This document shows positions 49,527-62,214 of a DNA stretch of 64,000 nucleotides, piece by piece. The position numbers were made by a program, and so were the translations under genes. Origin of the DNA: Nepenthes gracilis (Eukaryota > Streptophyta > Magnoliopsida > Caryophyllales > Nepenthaceae). The notes under the pieces are model-generated. The model saw only the letters and a list, made by a program, of their open reading frames with translations, searched no databases and was not told the DNA's origin. The stretch is from positions 27,955,540 through 28,019,539 of the forward strand of contig BSYO01000003.1 of assembly GCA_033239525.1 (NCBI GenBank). Reading direction: 5' to 3'. The stretch's first letter is position 1, and every line of letters begins with the position of its first letter.

Positions 49527-52500
49527 TTAGCCCTTCCTCTTGGTCGACAAGCTCCGTCTCCCGGCCTCCCTCTCAGCAACCAAAACACAGAATTCTGCTC
49601 CGAGCATGTCATGTATATTGAGATTAAGTGACTTGCTCAAATCCAAAATCTCAACAATTACCTCTATGGTGATAGTGAAGCCAAGGGTAGATAAGACTCG
49701 CACAGCATTTGCTATCCTGCATATGTTCTGCCTGGTTTCTAGTTCGGTGTGCGTTTGATCCCCTTCATCAAAAATATTGGTCTTGGCATCTATGTTCTCA
49801 GGGGGTTTATTCAGTTGATCCTCTAACATACTGTCTTCAGCGTTGACGTTGATGTGTTCACCGACCCAGATGAAGCCGTTGCACCCGAGTACCAAGGTAA
49901 CTCCATACTGCTCTAGCTGGTGAAAATGTTGTTTCCGTCTCTTCACCAAATAACAAGGGACTGTGAGCAACTGACCCCTGTCAAGCTGCAAATAAACAAC
50001 CTTGGGTGAACTAGAAATATGTAAAAATAAGAGGAAGGAAAATTAGCTTCACTTCTTCCACATACATGTTACTTTCTTGGGTAAAGATATTTTATGAAGA
50101 CATGCAAATCTGCCATATAAAATTAAGACACACACACACACACACACACAAAGCCTCAGGATGCAGGCCATGGCATTCCCAGTTCCTTCCCTCTTCCTGT
50201 CTTTTTTGTCTTAAAAAATCAGAAATACCTGTGAGAACATCCTTACATCCATCCATTTATCAAGCCACTTAAAAATAAGTTACAATAGTAAATCTAATTT
50301 ACTGTATAATCAACAGTAACAGCGTGTGAACTAAGTGACATGGTAAGGTTACTCCATTGTGACTTAAAAGTCACTAGTTCAAACCACAAAAATGATCCCT
50401 CTACAAGCATAAGGCTACACATATATAACTCTCACCCAACTCTATGATGTTGGAGTTTGTGCACTAGACTACCTTAATCAATATACCTTTAATATAGTGG
50501 CAAACTTTATCTACTCCAGATCTGATGTCGTAGATTCCTCATCTATAGCTTCTAGGAGTGATCATCGAGACATTCATCAGAGAGAGAGAGTGTGTGTAAC
50601 TCAATTGTGAGTTTAATATCTGCCCCGATCCAGCTCTATCTTAAAAAAACATTGATACTAACTTCCAAACTATAACCATTATAGCTAATATTTGAACTTA
50701 GCACTTTGTGCAGACAGGTGAGATTGCAGTCTATATCCTCACCAGAGAATACAAAAATCTTAAAGAAGATCAGAAGATGCCAACACACCTTCCCATACTT
50801 TTCACTTCTTGCTTGTAACTGTATAGTGCCATCATGCTGAAGATTACGGACTTCAGCCTGAAAGAAAAACGCAATAAATAAAATCCGATTGTTTGGTGGT
50901 CCTGCCAAAAAGGCATCCGCGACAAAAGAAAATACTCCAAAGAATTATGTACTTACGCAAATGACATCACACTCTTCAAATATGTTCCGCATATTCAGTT
51001 CATCCACTGCAGTTCGCCGCCTCTAGCAGTTACAATACCAAACCCAGTTAGTCTCTGCCAGCTGATTCTATGAAACAGTAAAATGACTAGTCCAGTTATA
51101 GATCAACTGCTATCACTAAAAATGAAGTAATCCCAGTTCATAAATTTTTTAAATAGTTTTTCATGGCTACAGGAAGAAGAATCATGAGACTTACAAATTT
51201 GCCATCCTATACACTAAAGAATAAATCCCAACTAAATGAAATGCATGAGACTGGGCATAAAGACATATCCTAATTAAACAAAAGATGAAGCACCCGATTT
51301 CAGAATTTCTCATATCCACAGTTGAATCATGAAAAGTAAATTCATTCCCTTTCATAAGAATATACCATAATGCCAAAGGCTAGACCACATTTTTCTTCCT
51401 TCTAACAGCAGCAAACCAACCCCAAGTCAAAAATTCCAATTTAACAAAACCTGCTAGCACCTAAAGTATTCAGGAAATGAACCAAAGTGGGAGGGCAACT
51501 AACATATTTATCCCCTTACCGAAAATGAACGCATTGTGTAGCAACTCCAAATCAGGTCTACACTTCAAATCTCATCAGGTCACGAGTAAAAAAGCCCCTA
51601 CCCTAAATCATCAATGGTAAGATTCTTCTCCAACAGACACCCCATGTCAAGAAGGAAATTTAAGGAGGCATATGAAAGTTCAAGACCAGTTTCCAAAATA
51701 AATGAATCATACAGCAGATGATACATGCCCTCAAATCCGACCATAGCATCAGGTTGACAATGCAAGTTGCTTTAAGGCTTATTTCAGGAAGTAGAAAACA
51801 TGCTAAATAGTTTCTGTATAGCTTTTAAGATGTTCTCAATATTTTGCTTCAGTAGTTTCTTTTTCACAATGCATCCACCTCAGGCTTACATTCACTTTGA
51901 ATTTGCAGCAGTATATTTGATTTCAAATGTAAGATAATTTGAGTTTTAGTTGCTAATATTGAATAATGAATGGATGGAATGAGAAGAAAACACTCATGGC
52001 CTATTAGAAAGGCTTCTAACATAGACCATCCTTGTTCTGCCATGGCAAAAAGAAAATCCCCACTCAAGAGGTTGATTTCTGAGAAAGTTTGGAAGTACAT
52101 GGTGGCATGGATATGGAAGATACTCAAAGTAAAATTAATAACTTATTGAAAAGCAATGGAATAATACCTTCTGCAGATATAACCAAGATATCATCCAATG
52201 TCTCTAAGTGACTACCACAATGTTGAAGGCTTGACAGCAAGAATTCACAGCGGTAAGGTGGCCCATGCTCAAATCAATCTTCCAGATCTCAATCAAAGGT
52301 GTATTGGGGAGATGGAGGACAAGAGCATTGACCGAATGTTCAAAGGAATCTAGATTGAATGTGAAGTGACATAGTTTCCTGAAATCAAGATAGATACAAT
52401 GGAATGCCTCTCTCCTCAGTTGGGAGTGGAACAAATGTATGCATAATTGTTGATGAGTTGAAGCAACAAAAACACACTCTAATATGCTATGTTCTTGAAG

Positions 52501-55500
52501 GTAAGATTGTCTCTAGCTATGTCTCAATTAATCATGGTCAGTTGGAAAGGGTTAGATATCATTCCAAGCCATTATGTTGAAAGGATGATTTTGAATTCAA
52601 TGAGGACAAGCTTAGATATACCCCAATATAGGATTCAACTACCTCAATTGAAGCTACAACTCTGGGGAGCAAATATGTTAAGTAAATTTGCAAGATAGAT
52701 AGGAAAGCCCATATGCATTGGCAATTTGACAATTACCAAACCTACTTTTTCAAATACGTGAAAGTTGAAACTGAGTTGGTTGAGCTGTTGAGAGGAACTA
52801 AAATCAAAGAATCAAATTGTGTGAAATTATTAGGCAACAAGTCTTCAGAGAGTGGAGGCCAAAGTATTGTGAATACCATGCTAAATGAAGACATACTAAC
52901 AATTTTTTCAGAGGTAAAACACCTTGAGAGAGAGGATAAGGATGTGCAGCCAAGTAACAATGCTCCAAAGACACCTGTTAGGCAGGAAGGTATTGAAGAG
53001 ATCAACTCTGATAAGCACTAGAAAGTTCTTGAAAGGGGCCTCACAGCAAGGGAATGCAATTGAATGCCCAGAATGCATTGAAAACTCCGAATACAGTTCA
53101 AGTGTTGGATGCTCCAGAGGTGCTTGAAGGTATTTCTATAGAGGATAGAGGGCCCACAGCCTTGTAAAGAAATGCACAGAGTAGAACTCATTGGGAACAT
53201 TGCCGATAGGACTTGTTTCACCTCCACATTAGCTTGCCATCTGGGCTTGTTTCACATATCTTCGGTGCAACTGCCTCTAGATGCAAAAATCAAAGATGTT
53301 TCCATTTAAGAACCATTGGTGAACAAATGTCAAAGAAAGCTTGGGTCCTGGATGCAAAGAAGAACGTCCAAAAGTATGCTGGCTTGTCCGTCTACATACT
53401 TGTTTCTTTTCCCTATTCCTCTCTCAATTGCTCGCAAGTTGCAAAGCTTCACAAGGCACATCTTATGGAGGGGATGTGGAAATATATTTAATTTTAGCCT
53501 TGTCAAGAGCAGGATTGTCGAAAACTAGTTTATTTATGAAATTGATACATTCAGATGATTCTTGGCTTCTAGAAAATGCTACACGATGCCCATGGAAATT
53601 TAATCAAAAAACAGAGATTTGTCATTAAACTGCAACTCTTTGATGTTTGTCATTTATCTGAAAGTTCTATCAGGTTTTGGCAAAATTTATGGTCAGCCAA
53701 CGACAGTTTGGATAGCCCAGCAAAGTCTATTGGACATGAGATTGTTGATAGCCCAGATCAATCTCAGTTTCTACCGTCATAAATTGTTGATAGCCCAGCA
53801 ATGATTTCCATTTCCTCAAAATGATCCAGAGATATAAGGTTCCCAGTAGTGTCAGATTTTTGGTTTAGGAAGCGGCCTGGGACAAGTGCCTCATGCTAGA
53901 TAATCTGCAAAGAGGTGTTTTCAGCTAGCAAATAGGAGCTGTTTGTGCAAATGAGTCGCTTAATCTGTTCAACATCATTTCCTAACTTGTGACACCATTA
54001 AAAAAATTTGGCATACTACCCTCTTAGTGTCAAGAGTATGTTGGGTTCAAGCTGGTTCAGTTCAAGATGACCTTCTAGCATGGGGATGATTTATTCCCCT
54101 TAGTGGTGATTTGCTAGGGTCTTCAATAGCACGGAGAGTTCAGATCTGCTCTCGCATTTGCTTGATTCGATTTTCTTCATCTATAGGCATAGAGGTGCTT
54201 TCCTTCCTTGGAAGATGTCATTAGATATCATTGCATCTTTACCATTGTGATTACTTCTCTGCTATTTCCTTCTGTTTCTGTTTTCAGTTTGTACCTAGTC
54301 CATGTCTTTGATGGCATCTTGATATCTCATTAGTTATACTATTTACCTCACAATAAAATAAGGGTTAATTGATTTTAAAATTATGGAAGTGGATTTAATG
54401 GAATCTGGATGGAGACCAATCACCCTTTCTGATCACATTTGATTAAAAAAAAAAAAGGTTGTAGCAGGCAGAAATCTTTTTAGATTTTTAGTATCTGGAC
54501 TGCACAAGTCTTTTATTGAACCAGTAAGATGTCATTGCTAGAACAAGATACAAGGCAACAATGAGAAAAGGCTGTTGAAATTCCTTAAAAAAGCTAATAA
54601 GGTCATGAATATAGATGTGGGCTCGTTATCATTGATGGTAGCTATCAACATGCCATCATTTGTATTCACGCATAGGTGTAGACAAACAATTTCAAACAAC
54701 CACCATGATTGGTGGGTTTTGAGAGCGTTTATGCTTCAAGACTAACCCGATCAATATTGCTCTGATCAAAGTTTAGGAAGCATTGCTAATTCTTCCTTGG
54801 AATACTCTTCACTCACAGAAGTAAAAGATGAAAACCCAAGTTCACCAAATACATTGAATTTGGATGATTCTCTATATGGTGAAATCAATATGCCTACAAG
54901 GAAGAGCCACCACCATTACTGGATAGAAATGAGCTCATAAGTCTCAGCCTCCCCTCTCCGACTTTTTCCAACCATCTATACAACATGCTAATGAAGTGAT
55001 AGGCCGGCGTATGAATGTATTAAGCCATTCGTCATTACTCTCATTGGAAATTGAAGTATCAACTGTTGTCTTCATCACTTTTGCAAAACATAACAAAGTT
55101 GTGAAATCCTGCACAAACCCCAACATCATTATTCACAGTTCAAAGATTTCCTGAAAGAATGCAGCTGCAAAACTGTGCTGTGTCCCATCCTAGTGCCTTC
55201 TCTGCCCCCACATCAGAAAGTGCTTCCTAAAATTAAGATTCTAAAAACTTGACCTCCAAACTTCTCAAATAGTAAGTTTCCCATTCAAAAGAAACACCAA
55301 TACCTAATAAATGTTTTTTTTTTCTTAGGTACATGATGCCCCTCTAGAGCAAACGTTTACAAAGCCTAATTTATATTTGCTTTAAAATTCAAACCAGGCT
55401 GAGCGATTTGAATCAAATCATATCCAGATGCTGCATTGGAACCAGGCTTCACTCAACAAAAAATTAAAATAAGCAACAAATTACACAATGATAGTTGCCA

Positions 55501-57454
55501 TCATTTTTCTCCTTTTGGGGAACAGTGATAGTCATGATTGGTTCCAAATGCAAATGCTTAATGTATTTCATGTCTACGGTCAATTTGTCAAGTTTACCAC
55601 ATCAAAGTTCAAGAGAAGAAGAAATGTAGCGCTTTATCACACAATTTTGAACCACCATATCCATATATTGCCAAAACATCAAACAGAGCACTCAAGCACA
55701 TTGAAGCATCACAAGTAGTATTATAATTGTGAGTACTGGATATGCTTCCTTATAAATCACAAAAAGACAAGGCAGCACAAAGAGATAATACCTGAATTTT
55801 GTCAGGCATGTTCATCGAAGAAAGCATCAAAACTGCATCTTGATTAGCATTGATATCGATTTTCCATCGCTTTTGAGCAACCTGCACACCAATTAAAGCT
55901 CAAAAGGAGAGGGCAATGCCTAGTAAAAGGGAGGAGGCATAATAATCTGAGAACATGCCAAAGAGTCAATGAGGGGTACTAGTATCAGGTCCTTATGAAA
56001 CGGAAAATTTCTATATCGTTCTATGCATAGTTCATTTAAAAGACAGCCATTATGTACAAGAGAACTGCAGCAGAAATTTCAGAAACCTTAAATAGTGATA
56101 AGGCACACCTAGTGGATGGATGGGAACTGAAAAGTAATACCGCAGTTTTTTATTGGCAGCATTTCAATATTTGAAATTTGTATTCAAGTTTCTAATAGTG
56201 TGCATCTAATAGTTAGGACTAGCGTTCTTCATCTTTCCCGTTTTGGTAGGTTTGGAGGGGGTTTCGCAGAACAATCACAAGGAGGACCACCAATAAAGGA
56301 AGGTCTGATGCAGATATGAATCCTAGGGTTACAGAAAATCTGGAGGAGTGAACATTAAAGGCGGGGTCAGAAAAAAAAGTACAAAAAGGTTTGAAGATAT
56401 AGGAAGAGAAAACAAAATAGGGAATAGCTTTCGTTTGTCTTTGATGTAAACAAGACAAGAAAATGATAGCCAGTGAAGGATAAATATCTAGGAATCCACC
56501 TAGTTTATCATAAACCAACTCACACAACCCTGAAATTCACAGGGCCAGAAAAAGCAACTAATTGCTGCAATTTCCTTGATGAAATCCCTTTGAACATATA
56601 AGATAACATATTCCTTCATATAAACCTCTCTAACCTTCATATGACTTACAATTTTAGTAAAATTTTTGGAATTGATGTGTTGTTTAACCTCTTAAAGATT
56701 TCAACACAGTTTAAAATCTCACACCCTTAAATTTTCAGCCGCTCGCTTACATATCACATATTCTAAAATTCCAGCATAAAAGAGCAACTCTAAAAACTAT
56801 AGCACCTCTTAGCCCTTTCAATGCTTAGAAGAAAATCCAAAAGAGAATTATTTCATGAATCATGTCAATGCAATAATCCCCATTTAACAAAGTTGCATTT
56901 GCTTTTTTCATTGGCCAAACTTAACAGAATTGTTACCTCGACAACACGTCCTACAATGATGTCACCTGTATCAGGCTTGTACCTGCAACAAAACGCTTTC
57001 CACAAATTCAGACGCCTCAAGAAGAGTTTTAAATTTCAGCAACAGCAACCAGAACGTAATATCCCAAAATTGAAAATTTCAGTGATCTGGGATTTACCTG
57101 GATCTCAGAGAGCGAACATAGACGAGCTTATTGACGCGCTCAACGACTCCACATAGTGTGGCAACCACTTGACCGTCGAGCTCTGATGTTCCATGGCCTC
57201 TTTTACCCAAACAATTACAAATAGACAAGAATGTCAGAGAGAGACGAAGAAGGGGGGAAGGAGTTAGGGTTTTGGGCAAGGGTAGTAGTGACAGGGTACT
57301 TCAGAACGCCGTCATCGTAGTTAACAGGGATGTTGTCCGCGACGGTGACAGAAGCATCGGAATTGGCCTTGGATGACAGAGACTCGAGCTTCTGTAGTGC
57401 TCTCTGAAGTCTGAGCTTTTGGGTTTGATTCAGCGACAATTCTACCCTTCTCAT
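49527..57454 (-). CDS. RRP4: RRP4: exosome complex cap subunit
   Basis: RRP4 is one of the three S1/KH cap proteins of the nuclear and cytosolic RNA exosome. It binds RNA and helps feed substrates into the core for rRNA and mRNA 3' processing and decay. My seven-exon model on the minus strand is 57,454-57,300; 57,199-57,098; 56,982-56,937; 55,881-55,792; 51,022-50,957; 50,857-50,789; 49,985-49,527. All borders are GT/AG with matching phases, giving 328 aa and no internal stop. The N-terminal part carries TVADNIPVNYDDG and GHGTSELDG. The S1 domain is about 88-170 (RYKPDTGDIIVGRVVEVAQK, MLSSMNMPDKIQRRR). A KH-like domain follows with the GCNGFIWVG motif (210-218), and the C-terminus is basic. 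Length matches plant homologues. Introns 3, 4 and 6 are long (1,055, 4,769 and 803 bp), and intron 4 holds an antisense LINE remnant. Confidence 0.95.
50130..50149. repeat. (CA)n microsatellite in RRP4 intron 6
   Basis: About ten CA units lie between exons 6 and 7 of RRP4. Confidence 0.9.
52489..54460 (+). pseudogene. L1-type LINE remnant in RRP4 intron 4, antisense to the gene
   Basis: Three plus-strand pieces are in LINE order. An ORF1-like DUF4283 stretch is at 52,630-52,760 (IQLPQLKLQLWGANMLSKF, then IGKPICIGNLT). The last part of the reverse transcriptase is at about 53,320-53,520 (RKLGSW, STYLFLFPIPLSIARKLQSF, HILWRG). A zf-RVT-like tail at 53,825-54,110 has WDKCLMLDNLQRGVF and LLAWG, with Cys/His partly lost. 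A poly-A run at 54,447-54,458 may be the tail. The endonuclease and most of the polymerase are deleted, and stops are frequent. The match rests on motif reading, not a search. Confidence 0.7.
55215..55269. repeat. 55-bp direct repeat, copy 1 (RRP4 intron 4)
   Basis: It begins AGAAAGTGCTTCCT and ends CCAAACTTCTCAAA. It differs at two positions from 57,537-57,591. Confidence 0.9.
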
Positions 57455-58497
57455 TCTCTCCTTTCCCTCGTACTCGCAACGTTCTGCACAAGGGAATTTG
57501 TAAACAAAAAATTAAATTATGAGAAGTTTCTCATTAAGAAAGTGCTTCCTGAAATTCAGATTCTAAAAACTTGACCTCCAAACTTCTCAAAGCTGCACCA
57601 GAGCCATGCACGACCATCGGAGCCTAGACCTCGAAGCTGCAAACAATCATTCGATGTAGAAACACATTATTCCAGCTCACAGAAATTTTGCTTGGATCTA
57701 ATACCACCTTCAGCATTACCAAACTGCAGTTCCCAGCAACTGAGAAACACATAACATTGGCAGCAGCTTAAGTCAATTCCGCACAACACTCTTGAAAGAT
57801 CAGAAACAACAAAGAACATAGAATTTCGAATAAGTACAGCAGAAGGGAAATAAGGAGACGAGGAACCTAAATCTGAAACCAGTAAAAGCTTGGGGGTTCT
57901 TTTTACAAACAAGATAAAATGTATGTAATCATAATCAATTCAGATGTTAGTTTCTTAAATTTTTTGTTAGTTCATTTTATTTCTACTGCTAATAAAAATT
58001 GGTTTGATGCATCTCGCTAATCAACAGGTAATTAGAGATGGGCACTTTGCTAGTTTCAAAACTTCCCAAATCCTCCACAAGGATGTCATAGTACCTCTCC
58101 CGCGGTTTTCCCAAATTTTTTCGCAGATTTACATATTTACCAAATTTTTTATAGCAAAAAGAAATTCCATTAATGGGGAAAATGTTGGACGACAATGAAC
58201 TCACACGGTCTTTTTTCATTTTCATTTTTCAAACTTTGAAATGCAAAAAAATTCTATTAATGGGACGAAAGTCGTTACCACACCCAGATTCAATGCATAA
58301 CAATACAGTAATCTTCCTTTGTTTTTCCAAATTTTGTGAAGCAAAAAAAAAAAAAAACAGGGAATAATGTTGTTACCAGCTATTCGATATCACAACTCAT
58401 ATATATAAAAAAATTCTATAATAACATACTCGTTACCTACTCTTTGACCTCCGTTAATGTCGCAGCCGGTTTGGGATCCAAGGAGAGAAGTTTTCTT
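57455..58497 (-). promoter_or_regulatory. Upstream region of RRP4
   Basis: This DNA lies before the RRP4 start codon. No clear minus-strand TATA box is seen, which is common for housekeeping genes. It contains the second 55-bp repeat close to the start (57,537-57,591) and a poly-A run at 58,347-58,360. Frames here are short and unsupported. The promoter itself cannot be located. Confidence 0.4.
57537..57591. repeat. 55-bp direct repeat, copy 2 (83 bp upstream of RRP4 start)
   Basis: It matches 55,215-55,269 with 53 of 55 positions identical (CCTGAAATTCAG here, CCTAAAATTAAG there). It lies where the 5' untranslated region or core promoter of RRP4 is expected. Confidence 0.9.
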
Positions 58498-58750
58498 GCT
58501 GAGCAGCGGCGACGGTTCTCCGATCCCCGCCTTTCGGAGGACCGAGATATGCAGATAGAGGCGACGGCAGCCAGTGTGGAGAGAGAGGACCGAGAGGATA
58601 GGGGATTACGGTTTTAGAACTGAGACAGGGACGAGAGGGCTTGAGAAGGTGAGAGAGAGAGAGCAAGGTTGTTGATGAGCAGCGGCAACGATTCTCCCTG
58701 CCGTCCGGATGACTGAGATTTGCAGCGAGAGGCGGAGGCGAGGACTAGGG
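58498..58750. repeat. Imperfect tandem repeat, period about 178 bp
   Basis: The units begin GAGCAGCGGCGACGGTTCTC (58,501) and GAGCAGCGGCAACGATTCTC (58,677). Both continue with a ...GGA..ACTGAGATTTGCAG-like phrase and a purine-rich GAGAGAG tail. GC content is high. I see no supported protein. It may be a promoter-proximal or leader duplication of an unidentified transcript. Confidence 0.6.
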
Positions 58751-59225
58751 CTTTTTGAGAGAGAGGAGAAGGTTCAGAACGTGAGAGGGGGAAGACGAGA
58801 ATTGGGGGTATTTTCAAAAATTTCAAATGCCGTCCACGTGTTTTAAATATGACTTCCTATATTTTCGTTATTTTTTTTTATTTTCAAGTTAAATCTTCAC
58901 CGTTCATATATTTTAAAATAGACAACTCAGATTATGTCAAAATTTAAGCCGTCGGATAATGAGATTTAAAACCAATGGCCCAAATTTTAAAATAATATTT
59001 AATCTGAGCCGTCGATTAATAGATGGTCCAAATTCGTCTACTTAACCTTTGAAAAAAAAAAAAGGGGGAAATTTAAATCATAGGCGAGGCAGGATTCCCT
59101 AATCTGTTTGAAGCACCAGGGTCATAAAATTTCGACAAATGATTGTTTTATTGAAGAATCCAATTCTTGGAGTACAACATGAAAGAGCTGATGCCGACTG
59201 GACATTAGGACTGAGGCAAATTAAA
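58751..59225. other. AT-rich intergenic DNA, no gene seen
   Basis: Short repeated phrases (GAGCCGTCGATTAATAGATGG versus TAAGCCGTCGGATAATGAG) suggest an old small transposon, but its ends are not visible. Confidence 0.5.
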
Positions 59226-59430
59226 ATGGGAGATATCAAATGCATGATCTTTTTCCTCATAATTCATTTTGGGTTATATTGCTGCTCTGATTTAGCACGG
59301 ACCCAGTTCAGTCGATGGAGCAGTGGCGCCACCACCTCCGTCCCCAGGCCTGGAAGCGAATGAGCTATTACTGGGCTGCTTCATTGCCATGATCTTTCTG
59401 ATTTGTTTATTATTTGGCAACAAACTGTAA
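59226..59430 (+). pseudogene. Possible frameshifted small secreted-peptide gene (arabinogalactan-peptide-like layout)
   Basis: Frame 1 from ATG 59,226 encodes a hydrophobic start (MGDIKCMIFFLIIHFGLYCC) that looks like a signal peptide. From 59,296 the next frame (+1) encodes VDGAVAPPPPSPG followed by a hydrophobic tail (LLLGCFIAMIFLICLLFG) and a stop at 59,428. Signal peptide, Pro-rich core and hydrophobic C-terminus in about 67 codons is the layout of plant AG-peptides. The two halves are in different frames, so as written it is broken unless spliced in an unseen way. It may be coincidence. Confidence 0.25.
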
Positions 59431-60124
59431 GTTTTCTCTTATTTTGGGATTTGAAGTAAATTCTGCATCTTCCAAGAGGGGGGAAGAGCTTCATTTCACT
59501 CCCCTATATTATACAGATGATGGAATCGAAGCATTACATATATTTGATCATTTTAAATGTCCCTTACACAGGACATACTGTGTATTTGGCCAGCTCTGGA
59601 ATTCTCAGATTCAAAGAGAATCTGATGGATTGTTGAATGTTTATGTATTATTGCTGGCATATTTGTAAGTATTTGTATATTGATTATGATAATAATATAA
59701 AGTCTTTTTAGTTTCACTTAGATTGTTTATATATATATATTTCGTTGTATCCGATTTAATATAATATCATTTGAAAGAAGAATAAGTAATTATATGTGTT
59801 CCTTTTTCTCTTTATTTAAATAATTGATTCATATTTTCTGATTGATATTTTATTTGATTTTTATTTAAAGTATTTCTTTCATTACTTTAATTTTTTTAGA
59901 TATATTTATTTAAATATTTATGAATATTATTATTTATTATTTTATAGTATGACCTAATTCAAATAAAAAAAATGATAATAAATTTTTATAGAGATTTATT
60001 TTTATTTTCGCATATATTTAGTTTTGATATATTATTTCTAACAAGATATGTAATTTAATATTAGTTTAGATGAAATTTGGTATAGAAAATTAAAAATCAA
60101 CATATACATCATATACATCCTAAT
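59431..60124. other. AT-rich intergenic DNA, no gene seen
   Basis: After a less AT-rich start (59,431-59,690) the DNA is mostly simple AT-rich sequence. No frames or repeat borders are supported. Confidence 0.55.
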
Positions 60125-61072
60125 TTAATATTAGGAGAGATCAAATCGCTCTTTAACCCGTCAGACAATCCGAATCCAATGACACATCATATACAAACAT
60201 ATACATGGCATACATACACTCGCACATATCTCGTACACCTATACATACCTTTATACGTACATATAAGTATAATACTGTAACCTGGTTATATATGTACGCT
60301 TGTATACAAAGACACGCACTTGCTCAGCTATATATGTATACGCCGAATATATATACCAATTTTGCTCCATCTACATTTATATAAATACGTGTACTAACTC
60401 CGTATAAACATACATCCTATCTGTGTATACATATACACCCACGTCACCGTACATATACGCACACGCATGCCTCCCATACGGCTCAAATACGCCTCCTAAC
60501 CACTTCGCTATTTTCTCGGCACTTTCGGATCAATGAACTAGGTTTAGAAGACGGAAACAGAGCACGGTGCTCTGTTTCTCTCGATTTGCGTCGAATCCAA
60601 AATCAAAAGGTATAACATGTAAAACAAAGATTTTATAACTCCATTGAACAAATTACGAAGCCTCGATTTAACGTAGAGCCCTTAAAATTCGGGACTTTCA
60701 CCAATCGAGCTGTAGGCTCTATTCTCCCATTTCCCACTTCTCAACCAAGAATACAATCAATTCCCATGAAATCACGGCATGCAAGCAAAATTATAACATT
60801 AACAAGAAAGAGAGAAGGATTTACTTACCTCAATTTCTTGTTTTTCTTCCGACGACGGTGCCAACGGCGGCTTCTCTCTTTGACTCGTACGCGGCCTCTG
60901 CTCTCCTAACACCTCTGTCTTCTTTAAATAATAAAGAGCAAATCGGGTCTAGGGTTTATTTGTTTCCACTTTTGGCGTCTATTCCTTCCTCCTCCGTCGA
61001 CAATTTGCCGCCGTGCCTCCCTCTCTCTCTTCTCCTTTCATTCTTTGCTTCCATTCTTTTCGTTTTCCACTG

Positions 61073-61118
<46 letters not shown>

Positions 61119-61636
61119 TTTATTATTATAAATTTTTAGTTAAAAAATCTTGATACAGTAAAATCTACCTAATTTAAATATATAGTGATTCACTTAATTA
61201 ATCAAATATATAATTAAATTAACTCAAACAAACACACTAATTACTCTAAACTAAAATCCAATTCATTGATTTAAATATTCCAAACTCATCAGGTTTACAT
61301 ACTAATTATTTACTCATTTTCTAAACAGTCAACATATAATCTAATTTTATCAGTTTATTATAGAAGTGTTTATCTCTAAATGGATCTCACAATTTCATCT
61401 AAAAATAAGCCTTATCATTAAAATTTCTTATTCATGGCCCACTAAATGATTTGAGCCCGATTTTTAATCCAATTACGGAATTTTAAATCCAAAAATAATC
61501 AAAAATATATCATAATATATTTTTTATTTAATTGTTACTAAAAATAATCAAATAATTATCATAAATAATTGGGTAATCTATTATCATAAAATAATAAAAT
61601 AAAAAATATTTAAAATGTTATACTTAGAATATTACC
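60125..61636 (-). mobile_element. Truncated LTR of the same type as the solo LTR, minus strand
   Basis: On the minus strand it starts TGGTAATATTCTAAGTATAA (61,636), close to the TGTAATATTCC start of the solo LTR. It runs through an (AAT)/(TTA) microsatellite (61,071-61,130), a purine-rich leader and a GC-rich part ending GTCGGAAGAAAAACAAG..ATTGAGGTAAG (60,825-60,855). The solo LTR has GCCGGAAGAAAAGCAAGG..TTGAGG at the same point (17,700-17,725). Then comes a TATATG/CATACA-rich stretch (60,160-60,480) like 18,060-18,560. It ends near 60,125 and lacks the 3' third. Confidence 0.65.
61071..61131. repeat. (TTA)n/(TTTA)n microsatellite
   Basis: This simple repeat lies in the position equal to the (AAT)n of the solo LTR. 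Confidence 0.9.
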
Positions 61637-62214
61637 ACTCTTCCTGGGCTTCTTTACATTTATAGGGCCGTATTTCTTAACAATCCTCCTCAGCCTTCCC
61701 CCATCACCTTAACCAAACTTTTCGTGGGTCACTTTGGTATTGTTGTTGACAATCAAAATTTTCATTAAGTGTCGGTTTAAATACTTGCTTTTTTCTGGTA
61801 AGCCATTGGTGAGATTTCATTGATATTTTTCGAACGTCATATAAAGCTCTACTCGTCAGGCTTGCTTGTTGAAATTGAATTCAACCAAACATTTATAACA
61901 TACTCATAAATATAAGTTTTGTCTCATTGTTTATCTGCAAGTTAACATACTTAATGTCAACTGACCTCAACAACCTATCATTTTTTATTTTTAATATTTT
62001 ATAACCCCTAGGTATATAGGATAGAAGGGAGACTTTTTCCAATATTAAATGGAGTAAGAATCAACTATCTATCGCTTAACTGGTCTCAAAGCCAGCAAAG
62101 CTTCACATCTTACTTACATTGACAATTAAAAGGTTTCCATATATAGCAATAAATGCTCAATCATTGTCATCACAATCTCTCATCTATTACTGCTCATTAC
62201 CATCTTACTTCTCC

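Noticed and set aside
58454..58826. Overlapping frames upstream of RRP4 as a second gene
   Set aside because: Both strands have similar low-complexity Ser/Leu or Arg/Glu frames from GAGAG repeats; there is no domain.
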